Origin: Crotophaga sulcirostris
Lineage: Eukaryota; Chordata; Aves; Cuculiformes; Crotophagidae
NCBI GenBank assembly: GCA_013397455.1
Contig: VYZB01000056.1
Coordinates: 198,046-262,045, forward strand
Length of the DNA: 64,000 nt
Direction: 5' to 3'
Positions 46,945 to 59,680 of the stretch are shown in pieces. Under the pieces are notes generated by a model. The model saw only the letters and a list, made by a program, of their open reading frames with translations. It was not told where the DNA came from and made no database searches. The first letter of the stretch is position 1. Every line of letters begins with the position of its first letter. The position numbers were made by a program, and so were the translations under genes.

Positions 46945-47110
46945 TGTGAAGACAATAATGCAATCTGACATTTCTGAAATGAGACCCCCCGGTTGCCCTG
47001 GCAACGGCTCACGTGGGACCAGCTCCCAGGAGACGGCTCCGAGATGTGCTATAAATGATGTTTGATTAGAATTTAAATCATTTAGGCGGAGAGAAGATAG
47101 GCCTTTTGTC
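46945..47110. promoter_or_regulatory. candidate conserved noncoding element with RFX X-box
   Basis: AT-rich words ('agacaataatgcaatctgac', 'gctataaatgatgtttgatt', 'agaatttaaatcatttaggc') flank a central symmetric 'gttgccctggcaac' and a 'cacgtg' E-box. The combination in a short repeat-free block is a good enhancer candidate. Coding is not supported. Confidence 0.45.
46992..47005. promoter_or_regulatory. RFX X-box palindrome
   Basis: 'gttgccctggcaac' is a perfect 6-bp inverted repeat with 2-bp spacer, matching the RFX-family X-box consensus (GTNRCC, 0-3 N, RGYAAC). RFX factors act in ciliogenic and neural programmes. Occupancy cannot be known from sequence. Confidence 0.6.
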
Positions 47111-47879
47111 AGCGCGGGGACCCGTGGGGGTCAGCCACCCAGCAGCTGCCTGGGCGCGCGTGGGCCCCGGGCAGCACGGGCACCAGGGTGAGGGGTCGCC
47201 CAAGGCGGGGGATATCTCCTGCTCCCCTCTCTGCCAGGGGGTTGCTGACCTTTCCAGCCAGGCAAAGCAGGAGTTTGAAGCCAAAGGGGGAGGAAGATGC
47301 TGCATCCGAGCCCTGGGAAGGTAGCTGACAGCAGCAACAGCATCACCTGGGTGTTGTTTCCTTTCCCTGCTGGTGCGAAGCCACTGAGATCCTCTACGGC
47401 TTCCACCAGCCAAGAACCTGGCTCTTGGCTTTTTCAGCAGTGGCAAATGTGTGTTCTAATTAAGATAACAACACTTCAGAATCAATCCTGTCTCCCTAAA
47501 AGTTTCCTTAAGGAGCAGGGAATGAAGCATGTTATTACCTCTAAATGGAGTGCCCTCCCCAGGAGAGATGGGCCCAGGTTCTCCCCACCACCTGAGGCCA
47601 TGGCCCAGGTAGGCTCTCCAGCATCCATCCCAGTTTGGGTCAGGAATCTCACTGGGCAACTGCATACTGGGCTTTTCCTGCTCTTTCCAGCTCCTTGATG
47701 CATGGATTGAAGTCTCCTTTGCTGTACAAAGTCTTCCTGGTGATGAATATTTTACCTGGGTCCAAGGGCTTGGAGGATTTCATGCATGGAGCAATGGAAA
47801 TTGAGATGAGGTTGGCAGCTGTGGTTTATGTTCCTGTCATACCAAAACCACAGTTACTGGGTTTATTGAATGAGGTCTC
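47111..47879. other. intergenic, nothing recognised
   Basis: GC-rich then mixed sequence with chance frames on both strands and no identifiable exon, RNA gene or repeat. Confidence 0.55.
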
Positions 47880-49350
47880 CAGGTGATGGTAATGAAATGC
47901 AGGAAAGTCAGCTTGGGTGCAAGGTCTTTGATTGGCTGCCGTCTCATGGTGCAAAGGGGCTGTGGTTCACTCTGGTTCTCAGCTGCGGAGGATACCACTC
48001 AGATTAATCCAATCTTGTCCATCCAGTTCAGTTAGAAGACGACTTAAAAGCATCAGGTCCTTCTTCTTAGGTCTTCTGAGTGGTGTGCAGAGATGGCCAC
48101 CATTGAGGAGGCAACCCCATTTCATTCAGGGAGGCTGGCTCCTTGGAGAAGGCTACTGTGCAGACTTGCTCTTGCTATCTGCCCACAGGAGATGGTTTGG
48201 TTGAGTTGAGTGCGGACTCCTTGAATGGCAGTTACTAGTGTGAGTGCTGTAGACTGACAGAGGCTGGGAAATGCTCCTTCAACTGAGCACAGGAGTTCCA
48301 TCACCCTGAGTCTGGCCAAGGTCCTCCGTCAGCTCACCTTGAGGAGGGACCCAGTATTGACTCCCACCATTGAGTCAGCTGGAGGAGCCATTTATTTGCT
48401 TTAGTATTAACTAACCTGAGCCATGGCCTGAGACTGGGTAAGGAAGAAAAGGTACTGATTTCCCAGTAGGTGAGAGAATGGTGTTAAAAGCAAACCAGCA
48501 ACTGGACACAGACTTTCTTCTCAGAAGACGTTTAAATTGCTTGCTCTTTCTTAATGCCAGGGTTTAGGTTCAATGAATCTTTAGAGCTTGCTTTTCAACT
48601 TCCTGAAAATGCTATCTGATCATGAAATTAGAGTTAAACTAATAAGTCTCAACAAATATTAATCTAATGAATTTAGCTTCTTTCTGTTTGTGGACCAGCA
48701 AAGAGGGAATTGCAATGTTCTCATATGTATTAATTATTTGAATGTATTCAACAAACCTTTCCTGACTGCTTTAAGCGTGCAGTCATGAATATTCTAGCTT
48801 CAAGTTTTGTTTCTTAGTTGTGATCACCCTCTAAATTGAACTGCAGTTGCCCATTGGTTTGGGCAAAGAATTAAGTCAATGGGAGCTCTGGATTTTGCAA
48901 GCAAGCGTTGAGTTTTGGTGTAGTCTTTCCACCTTCTGGTGGTCTTTCATCTCAGATGGACTCCTTGAATGTCTGCAGGATGAATGGGGTAGGAAGAGAA
49001 AGGCTGCAGAGTGAATCAGGTCAGATCTGCAGGTTTCTTGGTGTTAGCCAGGATGAGGAACACGCAGAGCTTAGCTTGGAGGCTGGAAGATGCTCCTTGA
49101 TGCCTCTGGGTGGTTTTGGTGGGCCTTGCCATGATTATAAAATCACTAATGAACACCCATAGTGTCTCCAGCAACGTCTGTGGCATTGCTCTGAGTTGTT
49201 GTTGGCTGGTTTATTTGTTAAATACTGCAGTCAGCGTTGAGGTATTCCTTAAACAAACAGCACAATGGATGTGGAATCTCTTCCCATCACCGTTCACAGG
49301 GCTCTCATCAGAGCAATGCTGTATTTGGACTGATCCCCAAAATACATGAG
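47880..49350. other. AT-richer block of unknown nature
   Basis: The base composition shifts to AT-richer than both flanks, with long stretches such as 'tatgtattaattatttgaat' and 'catgaatattctagcttcaa'. The string 'ggactccttgaatg' occurs twice (at about 48208 and 48959). It might be an old inserted element whose family I do not recognise, or a noncoding conserved block at 48480-48900. No coding frame or terminal repeats were found. Confidence 0.3.
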
Positions 49351-52019
49351 CAAGCTGGGAGCTTTTGTGGGCAGTAAAATCGCTGGTCCTGTGCTTGCGT
49401 ACACCTACAGAGCCAGTGTAGATGGGTGGGTTCAAGTGGGACCTCAAGAAACATGGTCAACTGGAGTCCTCTCCCTCTCATAGCTCTGCTTCTGCAAATG
49501 AAACAGGGTTTGGAAAATAAAAAGAGTACCCAAAGAGCAGAATGGTGGTGCTCCTCACTGGGTTGGAGCATTATTTTAATTAATAGGTGCTTTGCTCAGC
49601 CTTGGAACATCTTCTGGAAGGAAGCCTGGGTGGAGGGTAGCATCAGAACCACCCAGGTACCTAGTGAGGGGGCAGAGGGTCTCTTGGGGCTGGATTTTCT
49701 TCTTTGTGCAGCCCGTTCCTGGGGGCAGGGGCTGGTTTGGCTTTGCAAGCCGGTGGTGCTGGGAGACCCAGAGGCTGGAGATGCTGTGCAGGGCTTGGCT
49801 CTGGGCCCCAGCTGTGGTGCTGGCAGTGAAACCCCGTTAATTTGGCACACACCAACAGTGCAAACCCACTGCAGGAGCTGGCTTGCCATGGGCAGGTCTG
49901 CGCCTGCTGTGGGGGCAGCTCTCCTGCAGCTCCACGTGTCACCCCGGGTTAGAGCTGCAGGTCTCCAACCTTGGTGATGGAGGTGGTCAGCAGGAAAGTC
50001 CATGTTGTGGTGGGCAGGACCCCAGCGCCTGCCCCTCGCTCTGCTGGCAGTGACAGGATGGTCTGAGCATGCTGGAGCTGTCAGCTGGAGCCCGGGCAAA
50101 TGTGTTGCTGTTTAAATTAGCACTGGATTGATTTGGTTTTGTGATAGGGTAGCTCTGCTGCAAAGCCCAGGCGGAGTTGTGCAGGGCTCTGGAGTGGGCT
50201 TTGCTGGTGTCTGGACCTGTGAGGGTGTGCAGGGGGAGTGTTTTAATTAGGGACTGACTGCAAAATGGAAAAGCATGCTTGGGCCATGCTCTCCTGTCGG
50301 GGATATCCTGGTGATGTGTAGGCTCAGAAATGCCTCCTGCATTCCCTGTCACAGCCAGGCTCCCTCACCAGGAGCAGGACCAGGGACCCAGGAGAGGAGA
50401 GGACCCTTCTCAAAGGGACCCTTGCAACTTGCTGAAGGGTGCAGGGACAACCCAAAATACTTCAGACTTCCATTGCAAAGCCCTTCTTGGTGCTCTCCTA
50501 TGGCTGCAGTCCTCCTCCCCACTTTTGGAAGTCCCTTTCATCACTGACGTTGCTTAATCTGCTGCCTCTCACCTGTTTCACGAGCTGTTAGTTCTCAGCT
50601 GGCATGGTGGTCCCAAATGCACTGTACCCTAAAGTCCTGTTGCTGCTGTGACCTTGACAGGGCTGCCCCACTCCAGCTGAGCTGTCTGCCTCCTCCGTGC
50701 CCATCAGCCCTCCTGGGGAAACAGCCTGACACTTAAATCTTAAGATTCCCCTTGGTGGTGTTTGGAAACGTCTCCCCTCCCTCCAAATCAAACCACTAGG
50801 CTGGGCAGAGAACAAGGGTTAATGACAGGTGCCTGCCCTGCAGCTGCATGGGACTCAGTTAATGATTTCAATCATGCCACAGGAGCTCCTCGTTATGGTG
50901 ATTCCTCCTGCCCCTTTCCCTAGTGCTGGTGCATGTTGCTTTGCCCCCCAGCTCCTGCTGATATCACAGGAGGCATTTTGCTTTGCCTTTCCCCTGGAGC
51001 TGGGCTGGTTAGAAGAACAAGCCCCAAACCTGTGCTGGAGGACCAGCAGGCTCCTGCCCTGGTGCCAGAGATCCTGCAGTGGATGTGGTGGCCAGCACGG
51101 GCCAGGGATGCTCTGCAACACAGGGATGGTCTTCTGCACTCTCCTCCTCCTGGAATTCCTTCTGCCTTGTGTGGCCAAACTGTGGGGTGGTTTGTTGGAG
51201 CAGGGCTGTGCCCCCAGCTGAGGGAAATGAGCCATGGTGTCTCCCTGTTTTCATGCACATCTCCTGCTCTCCACCCTGTGTAGAGGGCTGCAAAGCCTGC
51301 TGGGAGAGACAGGAGAGAGTCACCAATGTGCACATGGTTTCATGCTCTGCCCTGGTAGAACATCTTCCAGACTGCTTTAGATGGTTCCTCCTGCAGCATT
51401 CAGCCTCCTTCATGAAAGTACTTGAAATGGAAGGTTTCTAGCGTAGTGCCCACCCCATTTCCCTTGCAGGTTTTGTCTCAGGCTGCAGGGACAAATCACA
51501 ATACCCAGGGCTTTCCAGTTCCTTAGCCTGCCTGATGGTGAGGATGTGATGACTGGGAGCTGGTGCTGGTCTGTGGGCCTGGGGCTCCCTGGAGGGACCC
51601 TTCTCACTCTCCCAACAGGATACGAGACCCCTCAGTGAGGGAAAGTGGGTCTCTCTTCACTAGCTCTCCTGTGTGCTGGTGGAGCCCAGGACCCTTCTTC
51701 AGAATCTGCAACCCCCCTGCTGTAGGGCATCCTGGAGTGAGGCAGGTCCATGTGCTGATGGGGAGGACTTCAACCTGTGTCACGCAGGGGCATGGCAAAT
51801 GTGTCAGAAGTGGCTTTGGTATTTGATATATGATATTGGTATTTGGTATATGATAAAGCTCTCAGTTGTGTTTTTCCCAAGTGAGCTATTGCCCAAAATG
51901 TAGCAATCTGCCTATGGGAAGCCATGGAGGAATCCTCCAGGGATGGTGTGGTTTCTCGTCCCCAATGCTGATCTTGCAAGCCACCAGCTCTCACAGCACT
52001 CATACAGAAACACTTTTAG
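49351..52019. other. intergenic desert
   Basis: GC-rich unique DNA with many short overlapping frames. No exon, RNA gene or transposon can be supported. A 20-bp tandem duplication at 51818 is listed separately. Confidence 0.6.
51818..51857 (+). repeat. 20-bp tandem duplication
   Basis: 'ggtatttgatatatgatatt' is followed directly by 'ggtatttggtatatgataaa'. There are two copies differing at three positions. Confidence 0.85.
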
Positions 52020-52440
52020 ATGGGGGCAGGAGGAAAAAGTAACCGATTTTGGTTGAAATCAGGAGTGAATTAAACATCTTCTCCAGCGGGTCCACCACTA
52101 AGCTTTGAGTCATTTGATAAAGCTTCCTTTCACTCTTCTCTTGCAGCACCTTGCTTTTAGGGCTCACCCTGTCCCTGCAGCACAGGGGCCCTGGGGACAA
52201 TTCCCTGGGGTAGCACCTACACCAGCCCCTGCTGGTGCTGATCCCTGGCAGAGCACTGAGGAGCAGGTTTCTGAGCTGAAGTGGTCCAAGGTAATAAAGA
52301 TAGATACAGAACAGACATAAAACTAAATATATTGCTACATCTGATTAAAGACAAATGAGTTTTGGCAAATATTAATGTTCTGGCAGGAGTGTCACTTCAG
52401 TAATCCAGGGAATGTCTTTTTAATTTCCTTTTAGGTCTTC
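52020..52440. promoter_or_regulatory. candidate noncoding element pair
   Basis: Two AT-richer pieces flank a C-rich spacer. The left has 'aaaagtaaccgattttgg', 'gagtgaattaaacatc' and 'catttgataaagc'. The right has 'ggtaataaagatag', 'acatctgattaaagac' and 'ggcaaatattaatg'. Weak, motif-only support. Confidence 0.25.
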
Positions 52441-55400
52441 ATTTTGATATTTAAAACACCCACCCAGGTCTGGTGCATCCCTTCAGGGGAAAGGCCACCT
52501 GGGGCTGGGGACAAGGATGGGGTGAGGCAGCCCTTGCCTCCTCCCTCTGCCCTGTGGCATCAGCTGCTCTTTCCTCACCTGCAACGTGGGCACAGGGGGC
52601 AAAAAGTTGCATTTGCAGCTCAGCTGATGCTTGAAGTGTCTGCTAAGGCTGGGTTGGCCGTGGAGAAGGCTTTCCCAAGGGGAAAATAACCATGCAGGGA
52701 AGCAGAGAGGTCAGTGGCTTGGTTTTTAATGCAAAACTGTTGTGGATGGCTGTGGGATGATGCTGTTGCACTGGTTTAACTGCGTTAAAGATGACGTGGC
52801 TTTCCTACTGCCGTGGCTGCTCTGAAGTTTGTACCTTGGGGAGCTCCTCTGCTCAGGCATAGAGGAACTGAACCTTGCATGAGTGCCAGGGAGAGGATCT
52901 GGAGGGTTAGTAAAGGAACAGCCCCAGTTTGGCTTGTAGGAGGGAGAGCAGAGGAAGCAGCCTTGGAGCCTAATGGATACCACGGGTGAGGGTTTGCTCG
53001 ATTATAACACACAATCCTGCCACAGCTGGCTGTGCTGTCCCCAACTCTGCAAAACACTCATGCAGGACATGAGAGGTTCCAGCTCTGCTTCCAGAAAGGC
53101 TTCGGTCAAGAGTCAGGAGCCAGTGTTGCTGTTGGAGCCAGCACCTGGCAGCACCCACATCTCCCCAGGCTCCCCACTTGAGCTCACAAAGCACCAAAGA
53201 CCACAGCCTCCTGCCAAGGCTTTGCTCCTTCTCTGCCATGAGGTCTCAGGAGGAGAAACAGCTGTCTTCCCCAATCGTTTGGTTCCTCAAAGCCGTAGCT
53301 CCAGGGAGCAGCAGTGCAGAAATGACTGATGGTGGGGAGGGAGGTGATGTCGGACACAGGGTTACCCAGGGTGGTTGGGGACCAAGCAAAGGGGCTTCAC
53401 AGCATCACTCCTCTCACCAGCTGCTCAACTGGGAAAGTGAAGGACTGTTTTTGTGAAGGCCTTCTGCTTCTCTGACTGTTTCCCAAAGCAAACCTGTGGT
53501 TAACCCTTTGTGCACCCCCAGCAAAGTGACAGCAGCTGTCATATCAATCTCCAAAACCATTCTGATTTTTTTTCTCTCCAGACATTTGTTCCTTTCCCTT
53601 ATATTAATGGAGGCATCTTCCATCACCTAAATGCCTTCAGGGCAGAGGCAAATGGCATCAATAGCTCTGCAGCCTGTCAGGAGCACATGCTTGCCAGAGA
53701 GCACTGAGAGGAGGGACAGTGTGACAGGGGGAGCAGATGGGACTGGTCCTCTTCCATCACCCCTCACCAGCAGCAGCCTTGCCTTGGCCAGTTGGTGCCT
53801 CACAGTTCAGATGGGGCTTTGCCCACTCTTGCCTTGTGCTGCTTGCTCTGACCTTCTGGCACTGCGTTCTCCCTGCAGTTCCTCTCTATTTTCCCCTTTT
53901 CTCCTGTAACATCTGCCTCTCTCCCACAGCTGCAGCCTTGGCTGGGCTGTTTGCTGGCCCAGTTGTGTGCCTTTTGCTCCATCTCCCCCTTGCTCATGAA
54001 GATTTAGCATGGGAGCCCAGGTTTGGGCTGGTTGGTGCTTGAAGAGCCTTATGCAATATCAGAGTGTAACGGTGGTTGCCCTAGGGATGCAGTGGGCTTG
54101 GCTGAGAAGTGATACAAGGTGGAGACGAGGAAGAAAGGTGGTGTCTTGCTGAAAAAAAAAAACAACCAACCAAATAAATACTTCTCTTGCAGCTTGAGAG
54201 AAGAAATATCTTCATTTCTCTGTGGGAAACCAGGAGATGATTCCGTGTTGCTGCTGCCTCCACAGCAGAGCTGTTGGGTCCTGCTGAGACAGCTGTGTGC
54301 ATGAGGAGGTGTAAGCTTGGGGTGGTTTGCTGGGCACTTGGGCTGTGTGAGGCCCCCTGCCTGGTAGTACCATAAGGAGATGGGACCAAGTGCTGATTTC
54401 TTAAGCAGGGTCTGCAGGAAAGTAACTTGGAACCCAACTATCTGCCAAGCTGCTCCTCTGCCACCAACGATGGGGACCTGGAAGGGCGGCACAGGGCGGG
54501 TTCTGGCTGCTCGGTTGTGCCAGGGGAACAGGAGACCACCAAAAAGTCCCCATCGGTGGCAAGCTGGGTTTGCTTTGCTACTGCTCTACTTTTCCCAGCC
54601 CTCCTCCTGGTAGGGAATACCCCTTAGCATCTCCCACCCAGTTTTCCCTTTGTGCAGGGGACTGAGGTCATGCCACGGCCAGCACTCCCCGCACAGGGCT
54701 GTGGTTGCAGAGGCTCAGGGAAGGGCTAATAAACAACCAAAGGTGTTAGTGAAGCTGTTTTGCCAAATTTACACCCCTTCCCAGCGAAGGGAGGGGGGTG
54801 GCAGGAGCCACGGCTGCTCCCCCTTGATAGCCACATCTATCATGGTATATAAATGGTTGCGCTGTAGGAGGTATTGAGCGGTGTTTGCAGAGACAGTGCT
54901 GGCTGTGTCAGCCCCCCCTCGCCCAGCACCCAGCAAGTTGGAAGCACTCAAGGATGCTTTGGTAGCAGCAGCATCTGACCCTGAGCTCTGCCCACCTCCC
55001 TCTCTGCCACAGCAGCCAGAAGGTGACATGACCACGCAGGACACCGGTGTGTGGAGGCTGGGCAGAGGCAGCACAGCAAGAACCTTCATCGCATCCAGCC
55101 ATTTAAAGAGAGTTTTACGTTGCCTGCTGCCAACTTTGCAGGCAGCTGAGGTGGCAGCAACAACGCTCTGGCTCTTCGCTTTTCTTCAAAGCCATAGTTG
55201 CCTCCTTCTGTCTCCCAGCACTTGTTTTGTCTCTGTTCCCATCTCCTCTTCGCACATACCATTCGAGTGGCTCTTGTCTATTTATTTTCTCTAATGGCAT
55301 CAGGCTACAAGTGGCTGAACAGTTAAAATGAACACCATCAGGCTTTTTTTTTCCCCTTTTTTCCTTACATTCACTCTGGAAACGGGGATCTTCGCTTTTC

Positions 55401-56239
55401 TCTAGCTGAGTTCCCAAGGGATGGGGCCTGTCGCCGTCCCTCTGCCCCCTTCTGAGCCCACTGACTGAACTTTGTGAACATGGAGAGGCCTTCAAATATG
55501 GTGCTCCTGTATCTTTGTGGTTGCAAGCAGACAGGTGGAGGGAGAAGATCCTTTGCTGTCTTCACCAAATACAACTGCAGGATAAGTGAAGCAACTGCTA
55601 CTGCCAGGGGAGCAGTGTTGGCAATGGGTGGACACCACTCCTGCGAACGGGCGACCTGGCTCTTCTGCTCATGCAAAATAAGGAATCAAACTGAATTTTG
55701 TCCCACCACGAAGAGGTTTGTGTGGATCTCACCCATTACATCTTTGAGCTTTCCTTGTCTTTGCCTCTAAAATATTCTGTCCTGCTTGGATGGCGGTGAC
55801 AGAGCCACCTCTCTGGGGTGCTGTGGTCTTCTGGTCTTACCTGGGCAAGATCCATACTGGTCCCAGGAGGGCAGAGCAGCCCTGAAACACAGCTCCTGGA
55901 TGGACTACCTAGGTAAACATGTGTGCTTCAGGGGAGACAGGACAGGGTTTTGCAGCTTGAAACCATCCCTGGGGTGTGATGGGTGATGGCACACACATTG
56001 CTGTGACCCTGAGCTTTCCCTGTACCATATTAATCCCTACTCACATTGCAGCTGGGTTAGGAATAGCAATTAATGCAGTTGGGGCTCCTCTGAGTGTGTT
56101 CTTCCTGAGTTAAATGGACCAACTTCAGGCAAAGGAAATGGTTATTTCCCCCATCTCTGAACTATTTTTTTGCAGCACTGGCAACCTGAGCATCTCGACA
56201 GCTGAGCACCGTGGAGCCAACCTGCACCGAACAACATCA
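52441..56239. other. intergenic desert
   Basis: No exon, RNA gene, transposon or motif cluster stands out. An A-tract (54151-54161) and a TATA-like 'gtatataaatgg' (54844) occur without supporting context. Confidence 0.55.
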
Positions 56240-56500
56240 GGAAGGGAATGGATCTTTCTTCTCTGGCCAGACAAATAAGGGAAAAACAAATGGGGCTGCA
56301 ATCAATCCTCTTGCAATTTGTGGGGTTAATAGAAACAGCACAGCTGGATTTTAAAGAAATATATAGTGTTGCCAAGCGAAAGCTTTATGAATTCTCCCAC
56401 TTGCTGTTTCTCTCTTCTCCTCCTTGCCCCAAAACATGATTGACTTGACAGTCACAAGACTTTATACACTCAAAATTAAGTGATTCCTGAATATGGAGTG
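56240..56500. promoter_or_regulatory. candidate conserved noncoding element
   Basis: A well-delimited AT-rich block: 'ccagacaaataagggaaaaa', 'gctgcaatcaatcctcttgc', 'ggggttaatagaaacagc', 'ctttatgaattctccc', 'catgattgacttgacagtca' (adjacent TALE-type TGACAG/TGATTGA sites) and 'actcaaaattaagtgattcc'. The clustered MEIS/PBX-like and homeodomain cores suggest a developmental enhancer. Inferred. Confidence 0.43.
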
Positions 56501-57169
56501 TGTTTAGGAGACAGCGGTAGACGGCAGCCAGCTGTTGAAGTAAACTCCAGCCCATCAATCCGGTGCTGCCTCACAGCAGTTCAGGGTGTGGGGCAGAAGC
56601 TGTGCCTGTCCCCAGTGCCAGTGGGCTGGGACACTCTGCCTGGCAGCTGCAGGGCTTTCACGTGATGGTTCCTCACTATGTCCTTAGGGGTGGTCTGGGT
56701 ATCAGTGTGGGTTGATGCTCCAGCCCTGTTGCATAGCAGGCACAAAAATGAGTCCCCACTCCATCGCTGGGGTAAATGGGCATTTGGGGGTGGGAGGAGT
56801 CCCCAGAGGTGCCCTGGCATCACACAACCACAGTGCCCAGTCCTTACCATGCTCTCAGCTTGTGCTCCCCAAACCCCCACAATCCATCCTACACCCCCAA
56901 CAACCCACACCCTGCAGCTCAATTCCTGCAGCCATCCCTAAATCCTGGGGCTCCCCTGCTGCAGGGGGGCTTCTGGATGGGTACACAGGCTGAGAGAAGG
57001 ATGCTCTGAGCTGCCTCCTGCCTTGTGCCACCTCTCCCGCCCTGTGCCAGCAGCGACCGAGCGTGTTCCATCCCCATCCTCCCCCACGGCGTCCTTTCCT
57101 CCTTCGCTCACAGCTGCTTTCTCCTTCTGCTCCTGCTCCCCTCTCGCTCCCTCCACTCTGCCTCAGAGA

Positions 57170-57400
57170 CATACATAACTCTCCTGTGAAATATATACAG
57201 TGTAAATATATAAAAAGCCGGCGTTTGCCTGCTGCTTATGTATTCATGAAATAGTAAATAAATTTTATGGGATAATGTGAAGGCTGCCAGGGAGCAGGAG
57301 GATGAAAACTAACCCCTAATGAGCCTCCGTGTCAGTTTGGCACACTCGGGATCGATCTGCCGCTTCCATTTAGCACCCGAGCACAGGGGTGGAGGAGGTG
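57170..57400. promoter_or_regulatory. candidate conserved noncoding element
   Basis: Contains 'tgtgaaatatatacagtgta', 'gcttatgtattcatgaaata', 'aaataaattttatgggataa', 'acccctaatgagcctccg' and a CpG-retaining end 'actcgggatcgatctgccgc'. Sharp contrast with the G/C-rich repeats on either side. Confidence 0.42.
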
Positions 57401-57574
57401 CTTCCTCGGCATCGCCCCCAGCATCACTGGCGCGACGCCTCGGTGATGGTCACAGGACCATGGACTCAGCCAAACAGCAGGCTGTGGTGGTGGTGGTCTG
57501 GCTCAGGTTGAGATTTGGGAGGATGCAAATTGCTGGGGTGAGGGGGGCTGCCTGGGGAGCAGATGCTCAGTCTT

Positions 57575-57742
57575 GCATTGGAGGGATGTAGGGAGGAATG
57601 CGAGGAGGGATGTAGGGTAGGATGCAGATTTGCAAGGGGAAGGATGCAGTGTAGGATGCAGGCTTGCACAGGACTGATGTAGGGTGGGATGCAGTGTGGG
57701 ATGCAGGGAAGAATGCAGGGTAGGATGCAGGCTTGCCCAGGC
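57575..57742 (+). repeat. minisatellite, GGATGCAGGGTA-like units
   Basis: About twelve imperfect 11-14 bp units based on 'ggatgcagggta', with a higher-order element 'ggatgcaggcttgca' recurring at about 57654 and 57723. Its reverse complement reads as an I/L/H/P-rich open frame, which explains a long spurious minus-strand ORF. Confidence 0.92.
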
Positions 57743-59439
57743 TGCTGTGTTGCAATGAGGTTGCTGCCCTCAGCAGGCGTGTGAAGCAGGCTGGCAAGGG
57801 GGCTACAGAGGTGGGGAACAGCCATATGAGAGCCAAACATCATCTTTTCTACCAGGGCTCTGGTCCTGCTGCTGATTTTGGCTGTGCAGACAGCCTGGCT
57901 CAGGAGGGTTTGGGCTCCATCCCTCCACTGAAATGCCCCCTTGGCAAAAGGCAGCTGCTGGGGTTTACCTGCAAGGACAGTCGGAGGAAGGGCTGAGCAA
58001 AGCTGGGTTTTCTCTCCACAGCTCTGTGGCAACCACCAAGGCGTGCAATCCTCCCCCAGCAGCACCAGCTTCCATAGGGATGGAGGTGGGCGAAGGATGC
58101 CTGAGCCGCTGCCCCTTGGTCCCATTGAGTGAGGGTTTGAGGAGCACTGCAGAGAAGGAGGTGGCTTGGGTTTAACCATCCCAATGGCTCAAGCTTTGGG
58201 AGGACCCACAAAAGCCAGCGAGACCCCAGTCACCCCACAGCCCCCAGGGCTCAGCCTTCCTGCAGGCTCTGCCCTGAGATGTGAAGGGGAAGACACATTT
58301 TTGAGGAGCTGCAGGTGGAGGGCAGTGGGGTTTTCTCCTCTGTCCTCACTTGCACCAGCAGGCAAGGTTTTGGGGTTATTTGGGGTGTGAAAGGGCATTT
58401 TCTCTAATTCATTATATGAGAAGTAGTCTAGTATATAATGGGGAGAAAGCAAGAAAAACAAGTGCATACTTCCAAATGCATGGAGGTGTGATGATTCCTG
58501 GATCCCTCTGCCTACCCACCAAGCTTAAACATAATAATATGGGGAATCCACTCATACCATTCCATAGGGAGGAATTTTGGGGGTTTTGTAGCTAAAAATC
58601 AGCTTAGGTTGGAAAGAAACCAGAAATATTGGTTAGGTCAAGATGCTCGGCCAGTTGCAGGTCAGCAAACTTGGCAGCACCATCTCAGGGGCTGTGCTGC
58701 ACCCTTTTCTTTGATCATTTACCACAACAAAATGTAAGGCTGCATTTCGAAAACACCAGCACTGACTGATAGGTTGTTTTGGGAGTATCAGGGTGGCTGA
58801 GAAATATTCACACGCGTGTATGTGTTGAGGCTCCTTTTAGTGCATCCACTTTTGAGGCTGCCTTTGTGTGCAGCACGTGAGAGTCTGGGAGGTGCTGTGG
58901 GATGCAGGATGCTGAAGCTGGTGGAAATTAGGCAACAGATGAGTTTTCCATCAAGAACTGTTGATTTGAGGAAAAAGAACCGTTTCCCAGCAGAGGTTTC
59001 TCCAGCTCATTAAGGCGTTGTGTTGGGTGATGCTGCAGTGTTTCCCCTCTGCCATCACCTGACGTCTTCTCGAGGCTGAACCAACCCACATGGGGCACAG
59101 TGACTCTGCTAAAGTCATAATATTTGGAGTATTTAATGGGATGTTTCTTTCTCGATGGCCACCCTCACTCAGAGGAGACCTGGAGCCTGGATCTCTGATG
59201 TTTTTCATGTTTCCTTATGAGATGGTTCTGCAAACCGCTTGCTCAGATTCACACCACATCAGCCCCTTTCCCCTCCCAACCCCTCCAGTTCCCACCCATG
59301 GGTGCTGCCATGGGTGGAACCAGCACCACCATCTCCCCTTGCCGGTGTGGCTCCCCAGCCTTTCCCTTCTGTGCTGTCTCTCTCCTCCCTCCCCCCCTCG
59401 TATTTTTTTTTTATGGAGGGAATGAGATGGAGAAGTAAA
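57743..59439. other. intergenic desert
   Basis: Mixed composition. 58390-58620 and 59090-59140 are mildly AT-rich, without clear motif clusters. No gene or repeat identified. Confidence 0.55.
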
Positions 59440-59680
59440 AATTATTAACCCCGAGGTCAGCACTGGCTGCCTCATTCCTCTCTAGCTTCAAGCACTTTCT
59501 CCCTCATCTGTTTCACAGACAGCGATGTTCGGCTCGACACATTTGCATATACTTATTGCATTTTTTTAGTCTTTATCTATTTATTTATTTTTAAAGAGAC
59601 AGAGCTGCTCTTGCTTCTTTTTTTCCCTCCTGTGAGCTTTCACCAGCCACTATTTGGAATTTGATTCCACTGTCAGCACG
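59440..59680. promoter_or_regulatory. candidate conserved noncoding element
   Basis: 'gtaaaaattattaaccccga' at its left, 'gatgttcggctcgacacatt' with 'tttgcatatacttattgc' (octamer-like) in the middle, then a T-rich 'tatttatttatttttaaag'. It retains CpGs and is repeat-free. Confidence 0.38.

Noticed and set aside
57466..58179. 238-codon minus-strand open frame rich in I, L, H, P
   Set aside because: Most of it is the reverse complement of the 57575-57742 minisatellite. The periodic HP/CIL pattern is a repeat artefact and no domain is visible.
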